Shown here: positions 33,089 through 43,272 of the stretch, one piece after another
How the letters are laid out: each line of letters opens with the position of its first letter
How positions within the stretch are numbered: the first letter of the stretch is position 1
Assembly: GCA_002286855.1 (NCBI GenBank)
Contig: NRSV01000014.1
Coordinates: forward strand, 434,001 to 498,000
Source: Bipolaris cookei
Lineage: Eukaryota; Ascomycota; Dothideomycetes; Pleosporales; Pleosporaceae
DNA length: 64,000 nt
Direction: 5' to 3'
Notes under the pieces: model-generated
Databases searched by the model: none
Told to the model about the DNA's origin: nothing
The model's input: only the letters and a program-made list of their open reading frames with translations
Position numbers and translations under genes: made by a program

Positions 33089-35965
33089 TCACGCCTTTGA
33101 CTTGTTCAGGTCCTCGAGTTTCTCAATCTGGCGCTTGAGCATGACTAGAGCGCCCAAACTGATCTTGCGCAGACCATCACGCTCCCCCTCTTCGCTCGCG
33201 TCGGCACTACGCTCGACAATATCTTTAGCAGCAGCAATCGCTTTGTCCAGTAGCTTTGGCGCGTCGTCTTCTTGACCTAAGTACAGATAATCCAGTTCTT
33301 GCTTAAAAGGCTCGACGTCGTGAGTAAGCGCATGGTGTATGAAGGCCCTTGCGCGAAAGTAGGCTCGTTCCGTATACAAGGCGCTGCTGAGCTTGGTCTC
33401 TGGTGCCGAACGATGTACGTCGTATCCCGCTTCATTGTAATACGGCTCTTTTACCAGCACTAGACCCATGAGCGAAACCAGGACTTGGAGCAGCGTACTC
33501 TTTGCAGGACTCCAGCTCTCGTTTCGCTCATCCGTGTGCCATGTTCCCAGTAAACTCAAACAAATCTTCCCATCTTCGTACAGATTCGGATTGACTGCGC
33601 CGTTGCCATTGGTCCAGCTGTGAAAATAGGCATCAGGTGCTTGTTGTGGGTACGATGAACCGAGGTGAAAATCGATGACGAATGGAGCGAATTCATAGGG
33701 TGTGTCGTTAGGACCAATCATGAGCACGCGCAAAAGATCGAGGCGTGACTCCCAGGTGCGGACGTAGATTCCAGGCGGTAATGAGCTCCGAAGGATCTTA
33801 TGCTCTTTTGCAATACGGCGCATGAAGGCGGACGACGATGTCGACGACATGCCAACATAGCGATGTGACGACGGTGGGGGCGTATCTAGGATGACAAAGG
33901 ATGCCGGTCCTGCAGTGGATGACTCGGTGTTTCCGTGCTCCATGCGCGTGTTGTCGGCCTCTGGCTCTGGCTGTGAATTAGGTTTCTCTTCTTTTGTCGG
34001 GGGCGACTTGATCTCAGGGGTAGTCTTGGTGGTATCGACGTCTTCCTTTGTGGTGTCAATTAGATCTGGCATTGACTCGTCATCGTTATCGTCGTCGTCA
34101 GGGTCGTCATCTTCCTCTTCGGTTGACCAGTCGCTCTCATCTCCGACGGGTGGCTCGCCCTCCATGCCTTCGTACTCAATCCACATTTCGTTAAAAGAGA
34201 CAGAATCGAAGTCATCAGAATCAAATTCTTCGTCCGAGTCTTCAATGGAGTCGCCGTCTAGCTCCCCAAGGTTGTTGACAAAATCATCAGCCATATCACT
34301 GCTGTAAGCAAGGTGGACGCACTCATAGGGGACTTTGACATCAACTACAGGCTTCGCAGCACCAAGACGAACAGTCAGTTTACCGTCCAAGCCTAGATCA
34401 ATGACCTCGCCAAACCAATTGGGGCCGGTAATGTTGGTCGCAGACTGTACAGCTTCAACATTGTCTGGATTTAGAATGACGAAATCGCCACGGCGTCGCG
34501 TAAGAGCTTGCAGCGAGTAAATGTCGTACAAACTAACATCTTCAATGGTGTCACTGAGCTCGCCTGTAGTGCATGGCGGGAGCAGGTCATTGCCAAAGAA
34601 CTCTACGAAAGCGTTTTTGAACCACCGCACAGTTGCTATCCGATCTCGACCCTTGACAGTCTGGACAATGCCTACTTTTGCGGGCCTCTTCGTCTCCGAT
34701 TCTTCTGCATCATCATCGTCACGGACCTCTTTTGAGAAGATGAGCTCTCCCGGCCATACCTCGTCGTCATCCTCGACGTTGGGGTCGGGCAGTAGGGCGG
34801 AGCTGAGGTCGTGTGTTATTGACAGGTCCTGCCATTGCACCGTGACTTGGCTGTGGGTCTGCGTGACGAGAAAGACGTTGAGGTCGTAGCCCAAAGAGTC
34901 AGTCCGGGGAATGCGCGTGACCTTGCCTTGTGCATGTCCGTCGGGCAGAGTGTGGGTGCCGTCGTACTTGACAGCGGCGCCCGCAACATCCTTGAAGCGG
35001 ACGCGGTCTCCCACGGCCACATCAGCAACGTGATATGACTTATCGACACCATTCTCAGACAGAGGAAGTGTTGTGGCGGTACCGCCTGATGCATCGTACT
35101 TGTAAAAGGTGGGGCTCTCAAATTCGTCGCGGCCAAGGGTGACTGGCGGCTCCTCCGCGGCGAAAGCACGATTGCGGGAGCCGATGCTCCTTGCAAGCCA
35201 TTGCACGTCGATTTCGGTTGCTCGTGTCTCGACTACCATGCCGACGGGGGGCACGCTGGGGTCGTATGCGCCAAAGCGCCAGCGGCCCCTCCGCAGGTTT
35301 CCCTTTTTTGTCTTGCACGTGTCTCCGACGCTCAGGCGGTCTATGGTGGTGTCGTCTTGAGTCAGCTCCGAGGGGTCCTCAACGACGACAACTGAGTTGT
35401 TTGCGAGCTTGATAGCGACCTCGTCGTAGACATTTTCTACACGGCCAACCCAGTCGCCATAGACGACGAGGGCTCCCTCGACGAACTCGTGGACGTTGAT
35501 GAGCTCGTCGGCGGCCACATTACGCACCGAGTGGTCGTCGGTAATGGCCTGGGTAATGTGCCCGCCGTTAAAGAGAGTGGCGGGGAAAAGAGTGCAGACA
35601 GCCTGGGTGCCGATGACGGTGCCGCTCATGTAGTCCTCAGCCTTGCGCTTTACGACATCGCCCACATAGAGGGCGCGGTCGAGCAGCTGCAGCCTGGCCT
35701 CTGGGATGAGCTCCGTCTTGTACTGCGTCTGCCACGAGACGAGGACCGTGCCGCGCGGGGGAATGCCGTCCTTAATAAACTTTGCAAATTGGTCCTGGGG
35801 AATGTCGCCATGGCACTCGATGTCGTCGGGATAGTCGCGCTGGGGGCGGGGCTCGTGCGAGTCGACGTCGCCAAAGGAGCGCTCTATGATGCCGACGCTA
35901 TACTTGTCGTCGATGAGCCCGACCGTGTCCTCGACGCAGAAGACGACATGCTGGGCGCTTTGCAT
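33089..35965 (-). CDS. UBE2O-like hybrid E2/E3 ubiquitin-conjugating enzyme
   Basis: A large single-exon gene reads 958 residues from the preferred ATG at 35965 (MQSAQHVVFCVED). The open frame extends 50 codons further upstream, but that leader is Arg/Pro-rich and looks like 5' UTR. The C-terminal quarter is a UBC domain: FAPFVIDFHLGSSYPQQAP, then DGKICLSLLGTW with active-site Cys at about residue 802, and ESWSPAKSTLLQVLVS. The long N-terminal part has SH3/KOW-like beta modules (GDVVKRKAEDYMSGTVIG; VSWQTQYKTELIP) as in UBE2O. A very acidic linker (SDEEFDSDDFDS..., near residues 600-650) is also present. UBE2O-type enzymes ubiquitinate orphan ribosomal and other unassembled proteins without a separate E3. 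It is divergently paired with COG8. Confidence 0.9.
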   Translation of the reverse strand: MQSAQHVVFCVEDTVGLIDDKYSVGIIERSFGDVDSHEPRPQRDYPDDIECHGDIPQDQFAKFIKDGIPPRGTVLVSWQTQYKTELIPEARLQLLDRALYVGDVVKRKAEDYMSGTVIGTQAVCTLFPATLFNGGHITQAITDDHSVRNVAADELINVHEFVEGALVVYGDWVGRVENVYDEVAIKLANNSVVVVEDPSELTQDDTTIDRLSVGDTCKTKKGNLRRGRWRFGAYDPSVPPVGMVVETRATEIDVQWLARSIGSRNRAFAAEEPPVTLGRDEFESPTFYKYDASGGTATTLPLSENGVDKSYHVADVAVGDRVRFKDVAGAAVKYDGTHTLPDGHAQGKVTRIPRTDSLGYDLNVFLVTQTHSQVTVQWQDLSITHDLSSALLPDPNVEDDDEVWPGELIFSKEVRDDDDAEESETKRPAKVGIVQTVKGRDRIATVRWFKNAFVEFFGNDLLPPCTTGELSDTIEDVSLYDIYSLQALTRRRGDFVILNPDNVEAVQSATNITGPNWFGEVIDLGLDGKLTVRLGAAKPVVDVKVPYECVHLAYSSDMADDFVNNLGELDGDSIEDSDEEFDSDDFDSVSFNEMWIEYEGMEGEPPVGDESDWSTEEEDDDPDDDDNDDESMPDLIDTTKEDVDTTKTTPEIKSPPTKEEKPNSQPEPEADNTRMEHGNTESSTAGPASFVILDTPPPSSHRYVGMSSTSSSAFMRRIAKEHKILRSSLPPGIYVRTWESRLDLLRVLMIGPNDTPYEFAPFVIDFHLGSSYPQQAPDAYFHSWTNGNGAVNPNLYEDGKICLSLLGTWHTDERNESWSPAKSTLLQVLVSLMGLVLVKEPYYNEAGYDVHRSAPETKLSSALYTERAYFRARAFIHHALTHDVEPFKQELDYLYLGQEDDAPKLLDKAIAAAKDIVERSADASEEGERDGLRKISLGALVMLKRQIEKLEDLNKSKA

Positions 35966-36220
35966 TTGGGGAGTCGATGGGCGGGGGCCGGTGTGTGCGG
36001 CTGGGAGTGCGCTGCCCCGGGGTGCGAAGAAGCTGGCGGCGCTGGACAGGGCGAGATGGATGAAGGTGCTGGGATACTTTCTTGGGCGGGGCCTTTCTCG
36101 CATGTGAAGCGTCAATGCTTGCAGGGGTCCACATCTACTCTATACCATACGTGCATACGTACATACATACATATTACACTCCCACACACACATACACACA
36201 CATGACCGCCCATATACACC
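35966..36220. promoter_or_regulatory. Bidirectional promoter, UBE2O-like / COG8
   Basis: Only 255 bases separate the two divergent starts. The COG8 side carries a CATACATACATAC / CACACACATAC tract at about 36149-36203. Confidence 0.55.
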
Positions 36221-37669
36221 ATGGCTGACTCTCTCTACGACCTCCTCGTTCCCTACCTTGACGCCCGCCCTGTTCCCAACGACACCGCGACAAATGCCTA
36301 CCTGTCCCGCCTAACCACCCTCCCGCTACCAGCCCTCACTTCGTCGGAGCAACAATCGCTGGCCCAAAGCTCGCAATCAATACTGCGCTCCATTCAGGCC
36401 CTCTCCAAAAAATCCCACAAGCCAATCATCGCCTCGGCCGACCACCTGCTGCATCTGCGCACCACTCTCCCGCACATTGGACACGATGCAGCAACCATCC
36501 ACGCCGAGCTGCCCGCGCTCGAAACAGCAGCACAGCGCTTCTCCGACAAATACAGTAGAGGCGCTGATAACGCTATACTTGAAAGGCGGAGAAAAGCCAT
36601 GCTGCTGTCGCGCAACATTGACCGCGTCTCCGATGTCCTCGACCTCCCCACCCTCCTCTCGTCTGCCATAACATCGTCGACAGCCGCCGCACAAGCAACC
36701 TCGTCCACGGCCACCGCAAATGCAAACTACTCCTCGGCCCTCGATCTACATGCCCATATCAAGCGCCTACATGCTCTCTACCCCAACTCGCCTTTGGTCT
36801 CCTCGCTCACAGCTCAGGCTGAGCAGGAGATGAAGACCATGACCACCAACCTCATCACAGCTCTCCAGGTCCAGGGAATCAAGTTGGCAGGTGCAATGCG
36901 AACTATTGGCTGGCTCCGACGTGTTGCCCCAGAGCTAGATGAATCATGGTCCACCAAACAGGCCGCCATTGGTAGTGGTGAGGGCACTTTGGGCGCGCTT
37001 TTCCTTGTTTGCAGGCTAGTCTGCCTCGAGTCCATGCTCGAAGCCCTGTCCCCTCTCCGCGACCTCGCAGACCAGGAAACTTCGAAGCGCACAAGTAAGA
37101 CCACAAAAGTTACAGACAATGGCTGGGCTGCTGGCCAACAAACGGAAAGGTACTTGAAAAAGTACCTCGAAGTGTTCCGCGAACAAAGCTTCGCCATAAT
37201 ATCCATGTACAAAAGCATCTTTCCTTCTGCTCTTCCCGTACCAGGATCCGAAGACGCTGCAGCCCCGGCTGTCAAGCCCGTCGACTCGTCTGATCCTCTT
37301 CAGCCCATCCCTTCTGCTCTCGCTACTTTTCCTCTCCACCTCGTAGAAATGCTCTTCGACACACTGCGCGACTATCTGCCTAACGTGCAAGATCGCTCAG
37401 CAAGAGACTCGCTTCTTACCCAGGTCCTCTACTGCGCTGGCTCACTGGGCAGACTCGGTGCAGACTTTAGCGTAATGATTGCGCTGCTCGAAGAAGATTT
37501 GCGCGCAGAGCTAGACGAGAATGTAGAAGAGAGCGAGGCAGACGAGGAATGGGTTGATGTTATGAAGAAGCACCGTGTCCAAGCATCGAGATTAGAATTG
37601 CTGGCTTCGGGTGTGGGCACAGCCCGGACGGCGAGTCCGGTTGATAAAGTTGCCAGTCCGGCAAAATAA
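36221..37669 (+). CDS. COG8: Conserved oligomeric Golgi complex subunit 8 (Dor1-like)
   Basis: This is a subunit of the COG tether that captures retrograde vesicles at the Golgi. It is a single exon of 482 residues. The Dor1-like region spans about residues 30-330. It is recognisable from YLSRLTTLPLPALTSSEQQS, the helical LSRNIDRVSDVLDLPTLL, and then ALDLHAHIKRLHALYPNSPL and QVQGIKLAGAMRTIGWLRR. The C-terminus is acidic (LDENVEESEADEEWVDVM) and then Ser/Ala-rich. Fungal COG8 is shorter than the animal protein, so the length is normal. There is no signal peptide or membrane span, consistent with a peripheral membrane complex. Confidence 0.88.
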   Translation: MADSLYDLLVPYLDARPVPNDTATNAYLSRLTTLPLPALTSSEQQSLAQSSQSILRSIQALSKKSHKPIIASADHLLHLRTTLPHIGHDAATIHAELPALETAAQRFSDKYSRGADNAILERRRKAMLLSRNIDRVSDVLDLPTLLSSAITSSTAAAQATSSTATANANYSSALDLHAHIKRLHALYPNSPLVSSLTAQAEQEMKTMTTNLITALQVQGIKLAGAMRTIGWLRRVAPELDESWSTKQAAIGSGEGTLGALFLVCRLVCLESMLEALSPLRDLADQETSKRTSKTTKVTDNGWAAGQQTERYLKKYLEVFREQSFAIISMYKSIFPSALPVPGSEDAAAPAVKPVDSSDPLQPIPSALATFPLHLVEMLFDTLRDYLPNVQDRSARDSLLTQVLYCAGSLGRLGADFSVMIALLEEDLRAELDENVEESEADEEWVDVMKKHRVQASRLELLASGVGTARTASPVDKVASPAK

Positions 37670-38028
37670 ATGGCTAGTTGAGTTGTAATACTAATTGGTT
37701 GGCGATGATACCCTTTTTTAAAAGTATGTTCTTTGTTGTTTAGTCTACATGCGTAGAGTATGTAGACATACCGGCACGCAAAGGTTTCGCTCAGCGCAGA
37801 GTTACCAAAACAGTCACAATTCAAGAAAAATAAAACGAATAAGGACAAGACTCCAAATCAAGGATCCCTTCATCTTAAGCATTTACAAATTAATGAGCGT
37901 GGCTACACATTATCCTATATTTTCATAATCATCACCGCATCACCCTTTTTTTCTTCCCATATCCCCATGCATCTCTTCGTCATAACATCCCTTTCCCTCT
38001 CTCTTTCTCTCTCTCTCTCTCAGCCCAC
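37670..38028. other. Convergent intergenic region with CT tract
   Basis: This is 3' flank of COG8 and of the secreted-protein gene. A polypyrimidine (CT)n tract lies at about 37990-38021. No gene was seen. Confidence 0.6.
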
Positions 38029-38508
38029 CTAGCATGTAACATAAATACTCTTAAACGGCGTACTAGCAGCAAGTGCACTACACACCCCCGCGGTCTGCAA
38101 TCCCACCGACCCAGTCTCCTGCTGACACTTATCGTCTGCAAAAACCTTGATTATTCACATAAACATTAGCATCACTCCTCTCAACCTTCCCAAAAAAACG
38201 AACGGAAAGAGAAAGAGAGAAAAAGATATATTGTAAGAAAGAAAGAGGGAGAATGTACCAGAACACCCCTTGTTAGCATAATCCAACGTAAGACTCGCTA
38301 CGCAATCATCGTTAATAACGTTGCATCCAGGCACCAAATCCCCCGACCCGGCTATGTTGCAGATTGTGCCTGTGCAGTTGGCACCTGCGTAGCGATCTAC
38401 AGAGGCGACGATGTTGCGTGGCGCGGATGAGCGGGGGGAGAGGAAGCGCGAGATGGGAGATGCCGATGCGAGGCCCAGAGTTGCAATTAGAAGAGTGAGA
38501 GCGTGCAT
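38029..38508 (-). CDS. Small secreted cysteine-rich protein, effector-like
   Basis: This is a predicted extracellular protein of 118 residues. Exon 1 (38508-38259) begins MHALTLLIATLGLASASP, a clear signal peptide. A GTACAT..CAG intron (38258-38136) is followed by exon 2 (38135-38029). Splicing joins NKGCS to DDKCQQETGSVG in frame and adds the last three cysteines. The mature part contains eight cysteines: ANCTGTIC, PGC, DDC, KGC, DKC, GVC and the terminal VTC. Eight suggests four disulfides. Longer upstream starts exist in the open frame, but they place the hydrophobic segment internally, so I chose the start that makes a signal peptide. I recognise no named family. Such proteins in plant-associated fungi are candidate effectors. 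The neighbourhood does not indicate a role. Confidence 0.8.
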
Positions 38509-40887
38509 TTTTTTTCCTTGTGTTGGGGGGAGTTTGGTGTGTGGATCGGGGAAGTAGAGGTGGAGTGTGGGGATTAAGATATTAAGTAGTATACGTTTTC
38601 CAAGGCTGCTGATAGTAGTAGTATTAGGTCTTGGGGTATTGGGATGAGTAGTAGATGTTGGTATGCCAAGGGAGCATGTATACGAACTATTCTTATACAT
38701 TTTCCCATTTGCTCTTCCGACTAGCCTCCCTTCTCACCCGATGTATGTACAGATATTTGCCTCACAATCGGCACATGCACGCATGCACGCATGCACGCAC
38801 GCACGCACGCATTTGCACCTAGCCTTCCCGTATATGGTGAGCAAGCCCCGTCGGAGGAATTCTTCTATGCAGCTACTATCTTCCAGCGTAGTGGTGGAAA
38901 AGCTCTCGAGGGCGTAAAAATAGTACCCCAACGGCACGGTACATACCTACAAGCCGCCCACATCCCTGGTCGGATGCCGTCGGCTTTCCCTCTTATTCTC
39001 TCAAAATGGGATATGATGACGCTAGAGTTCGATAGTGCGATGCGGCTGACTAGGCAAAACGAGATATGTATGTCTCGATGACTGACAAAAAGATTCCTGC
39101 AGAATCTTTTTCAGTGCAAGTACAGAAAAGAAAAGCGTACGACACTCTCTCCCCTGAGTTACCATGTTTCTAAATATAAAAGAAAGCTGCACTTATGTAT
39201 CTACCGGATCAAAGGTACTGTTACGTTTTCTGTTAGTTACTAGGACATCCCATGTCATCCCGCTTACACCCAGTGTAAAAAGCTTTGGACGGGTATCTCA
39301 CCCGCACATCATGATCCAATAGCCGATCGTCATATCACCTCGCCGTGAAACCGAAGGCACCCGGGAACATGGATTTTTTTCCTTTGGAAGGAAGGGATAT
39401 GCTTCGCTCCGAAAAAACCGTTGCTAGACCGAACAAAGAATCTTACGTATGAAGCCGATAACCCTACACCACGCTGACATCACAAGTCCTCTCTCACCCG
39501 TTTTTTACTATCAGAAGTTGCGGTCAATAGGATGGACGGCTCGCGATGGATAGCCCAGAGCAACTGTAGTATCGGTTTTTATTTGGCTGGCAAATATAGT
39601 TGCTAGATTGCTTCGGCCTTTCACGAGGTGCGTCAGATGGGCGAAGAGTTTTCCGGAACACATACGGGACCTCGATAACATAGTATCGTGCTATGCTGAC
39701 ATGTCTTTGAAAGAAAAAAACCCCTGCTCTCGGCCATGTGCCAATGAGCTGTGAAGTCGAATGCTCTTCCTTCAAATCCTCTAAATGCACAAGCTCATTA
39801 GCTAACAGAAAAACACTCGTGCCACAGACACCGAATGAATCCTCTGCCTGATACTTGCGTAACCTCAGCCATTCAATAGTTTAGCTTGGAGGGATTCAAC
39901 GTTCGATTTTTACCTTCTAGCCCGTCCCGGCCTTGCAGTAGTTCCATGCGTCCAAGCGAAAGACGGTAAACCGATCTAGTAGCCCATCGGCGAATAGACA
40001 TTCAGGCCACCAGTATGCATCCTTGCACCCACATACACGAGTGGTTCCTGCAGCCTGTGGGTAATGGTAAGGGTCTAAATGGTGGCTTGCTGCTGGCACC
40101 AAAGTTGGCTCTTGAGCTTAGTCCAGTGTAAGCATCAACCAATGGTTAGTACTGCTGTCAAGCGTTCTTGGCTCAGAGTCAGAGCTTCCGTTATCCGTTG
40201 GGCTATTACCACAGACGCCTGGCATTGTGATACTCTTACCGTGTACTGGGTTTCTGGTTGCCAAATGTACAATACAAGCCGCTCCTTGTTCGTAGCAGTT
40301 ACTAGTAACTGCTGCCTCATGCATGATAAAAACGCAACATACAAGTCAATAGTATAAACGCTTGATAACGATCCTTCTCAAACCATATTGCATTAGAGGA
40401 CTAGCGGATTGGTGACGATTGCACATGTCTACCGTCAAAATCGTGGCGTGATGACCGGGTAAATCGAGGCTCGCGTAATCGCTATGCATGTTGCGCAGGT
40501 GCCAACAACGGCAGCTACATGGATACGGTGTCCACTTGGTTTACTTATGGATAATCGATACATACGGGTTCGGCTTAGAGTCCTATCACTCCGTCAATGG
40601 CAGTATTGAGTGGCTACCGTAGTCATTCTTCATCTGCAATCACCTTCCCAGGCCCAAATCCGTAGTACACATTCTCGATGTATTTGCTCTTTCTGCTCAA
40701 GTATGATTGTATTAGATCATTATCTCCAGTATCTCAAGTAACGAAAGGGTATTGTCTGTTTCTGTAGCTCCGGGCCATTTTTCCAAGTCATGTTGATCGT
40801 CGAAATCTCTTCAAAGGTTTCTGCTTGTCAGCTGGTCGATCCTAATACAACAACATCAGTATGCACCAAACATCTCTACCCTCATGT
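38509..40887. other. Gene-free stretch
   Basis: About 2.4 kb upstream of the secreted-protein gene and downstream of the dipeptidase. It holds a GCAC/GCAT microsatellite and otherwise only short frames without family resemblance. The left part should contain the secreted-protein promoter. Confidence 0.55.
38775..38813. repeat. GCATGCAC / GCAC microsatellite
   Basis: Alternating CATGCACG and CACG units lie about 270 bases upstream of the start of the secreted-protein gene. Confidence 0.85.
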
Positions 40888-42402
40888 CTAACTCACCGGA
40901 TCCCATCCTACCAGACAATTTACTGTCTCAGCCCCAAGCCCAGGATCATTGATTCGATTGCCACTCGGCATGCGGAACTGACCCGTCAGCTTTACATAGG
41001 CATCAAGAGCATCAGCTATAGTCCTCCCAAGCGCTAGTGCCTTCTCTGCCCTGGCATGCGAGTAAAAAGTCAAAAGATCCAGTGCATGCTCCCGCTGGCC
41101 GGCCTCCACCATTGTATGGGCAGCTCGCTCGACCCATTCCATGTCAGCAAAAGATGCATTCTCAAATCCATGCAGCATGTTTTGCACAACGAGCAGATGA
41201 CTTTCCGGATCTGAGCACGTGTAGTAGAGTACTTTTTTGAATATACGTCCAGCAAATTGGGTGGCTTCTTGATACTGGTAGTCAGTATCCAGGAATGTTG
41301 CTGCAGCATCCTTGTACAGGTAGCGATGTAGTCCATACTCTGGCGGAATGTTTTTGACACCCAGCCACCATGGGTTGAAAGGAGCTGTTACTGAACCAGT
41401 AGGCGCAACCCAAACACGGATCAGATCGGGGTCGCTATTTGGACGTAGAGATACGACTTGGCCGTAACCAGCTTCATCGTCTGAGATTCTGTAGTCGCGA
41501 ACGCGCTCGATAAGATCTTTCTCGGTTACAGGAGCCATGGCGCGGGTCGCATCTTCAAGCGCAGCTTGCGACATGTACTTTGCGCCGCCGTCTCGTGCAG
41601 TGTATCCTTCTTCTTGGGGTGCGTACGCGTTGAATATGTTAAAAGGCTTGGTGCTGTTTGCGTTCCACCAGCCCTGCTCGACCGCAAAACTCACAATGTT
41701 GGGGCTACCCATGTAGTCTGGGTTGTTTGCAAAGTCCACAGGAAAATCTTCAATATAGCCGGGGTAAAGAACGCGCACGTCATTTTCACCAAGACGCTCT
41801 GCCGCCCAGAGTTTCTGGCCTCCTGACATTTCCCAAACCACCCACCCTTCGTTTGCATCAGCGATGAGATGTGAGTTACCGCCATAGTCGGCATAGCCAT
41901 AGTCCGCGATCATTTGTCCAATAAGTTCGACGCCTTCTCTTGCAGTACTCGCTCTCTCCAGTACAATACGGGCCAGGTCAGAGTATTGCAATCCCGTCTG
42001 CGGGTTTGGTGTCATGGCAATGAGATCATCTCGGTTCTGGGCCCATATATCGCGTACAGCAACGCCCTTTTCGTTAACACCACCATTTGTGAGAGGCGCC
42101 GGAAACCCTTCAAAGTCCGAGTATTCCATGGAGAGATAGCGAAAGGTATGCGGTGCTTGCGAAATGTTCATCAACTTTCCCGGCATCACCGCGTCTTCCG
42201 TAACGCCGACGACAATGGTGTCGTTCGCATTATAGTCCTTGGCAGGGAAGATCTGAAGCCAATGCGATGACACCTCTTCACCTGTTCCGCCCAGCATAAC
42301 ACTGCCATCCTGTGTGAGTGCCTTGCCGACGTAGAATCCATAGCTCGCTCGGGATATCTTTGCGAAGCTCAAAAGTCCAATCGCGAGAAAATGCGATAAC
42401 AT
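40888..42402 (-). CDS. Peptidase family C69 dipeptidase, secreted; nucleophile position is Ser
   Basis: This is a predicted secreted or lumenal dipeptidase of 504 residues on one exon. Residues 1-19 form a signal peptide ending KISRA. The following SYGFYVGKALTQDGSVMLGG is the N-terminal beta strand of the Ntn-hydrolase fold of family C69. Family features further on are APLTNGGVNEKGVAVRD, YGYADYGGNSHLIADANEGWVVWEMSGGQ and YPGYIEDFPVDF. In this family the first residue after the leader is normally the catalytic Cys. Here that position is Ser20 (AGC, one base from TGC). Ser can serve as nucleophile in other Ntn hydrolases, so activity is uncertain, not excluded. The gene is divergent from the S58 aminopeptidase gene across 870 bases. 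Confidence 0.88.
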   Translation of the reverse strand: MLSHFLAIGLLSFAKISRASYGFYVGKALTQDGSVMLGGTGEEVSSHWLQIFPAKDYNANDTIVVGVTEDAVMPGKLMNISQAPHTFRYLSMEYSDFEGFPAPLTNGGVNEKGVAVRDIWAQNRDDLIAMTPNPQTGLQYSDLARIVLERASTAREGVELIGQMIADYGYADYGGNSHLIADANEGWVVWEMSGGQKLWAAERLGENDVRVLYPGYIEDFPVDFANNPDYMGSPNIVSFAVEQGWWNANSTKPFNIFNAYAPQEEGYTARDGGAKYMSQAALEDATRAMAPVTEKDLIERVRDYRISDDEAGYGQVVSLRPNSDPDLIRVWVAPTGSVTAPFNPWWLGVKNIPPEYGLHRYLYKDAAATFLDTDYQYQEATQFAGRIFKKVLYYTCSDPESHLLVVQNMLHGFENASFADMEWVERAAHTMVEAGQREHALDLLTFYSHARAEKALALGRTIADALDAYVKLTGQFRMPSGNRINDPGLGAETVNCLVGWDPVS

Positions 42403-43272
42403 ATTTGTGCAAATGGCGATGGCGAGGAAGTTGGTACCGCCAGCAGTCAGGCTACAGACTTTTCTTTTTCTTCCAGCAAGAGTGGAAAGAGACTATGTAT
42501 TTACTTGAACAGCGGCCCGACTACGTCAGATAAGTCCGACACGGCACAGCATGGGGATCTGAACTTGAGAGGGTCAAGCTTGCGGTGTTGGAAGTGCGCT
42601 ATGCAAGAACCGGTATTCCGATAACAGATCTGTCAACTGAGTCGTGAACACATCGGGAATTTCGCGACATTGACAAAATTGCACATTTTAGGCACCACTG
42701 ATACAGTGGATGATTAGGAAAAGATCAAAGCCTGGCTATCAAGTTTATGGTATGGTTTTACTGATCGGTTGATGTAGTGCGATAGGCGAGAGAAATGAAG
42801 AAGCGGCAATCACGCACAGGGGAATGAGGATGTACACTAGTCATGTACGAGGGCGGGGTCTAGCCAATGTGACTCACTATGAGCATTGCCAGAACGCACC
42901 TGTAGGATGGAGTTCACACTGTTGTTGCGCTACTTCGCGGCAATCATTGGTATAACTGGCGGTAGTCCTCATGCGATGGCGGATCAGAATACTGCGCACC
43001 TGCCTAATACATCTCCTGCAATGGATTGCGGCGTCGCAACGGCGAGCCGTCTACCCCATAGTAAAGTAGGACATGAGATTGGTGCCTGGAGAAGGCAGAA
43101 GCAGAAATCTGTCATCAATGTACTCTTCAGTAACTTAGTATTGAAGTTTATGGTATATATGTCGCGAGGCCCCAAGGTAAACTCAAAGCACACAGCCCCA
43201 GCTGGGAGTATTACACTATATATCCTATACCGCTTGTAAACTCATCTCTCAAAATCACACAAACAAATCAAC
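42403..43272. promoter_or_regulatory. Divergent upstream region of the two peptidase genes
   Basis: 870 bases between the C69 and S58 starts must carry both promoters. A frame at 42886-43239 has no family resemblance. TATATATCCTATA-type sequence near 43210-43230 lies about 50 bases upstream of the S58 start and may be a TATA region. Confidence 0.45.

Noticed and set aside
35489..36205. 238-codon plus-strand frame
   Set aside because: It is antisense to the N-terminal part of the UBE2O-like gene; its Val/Asp-rich composition is typical of antisense frames.
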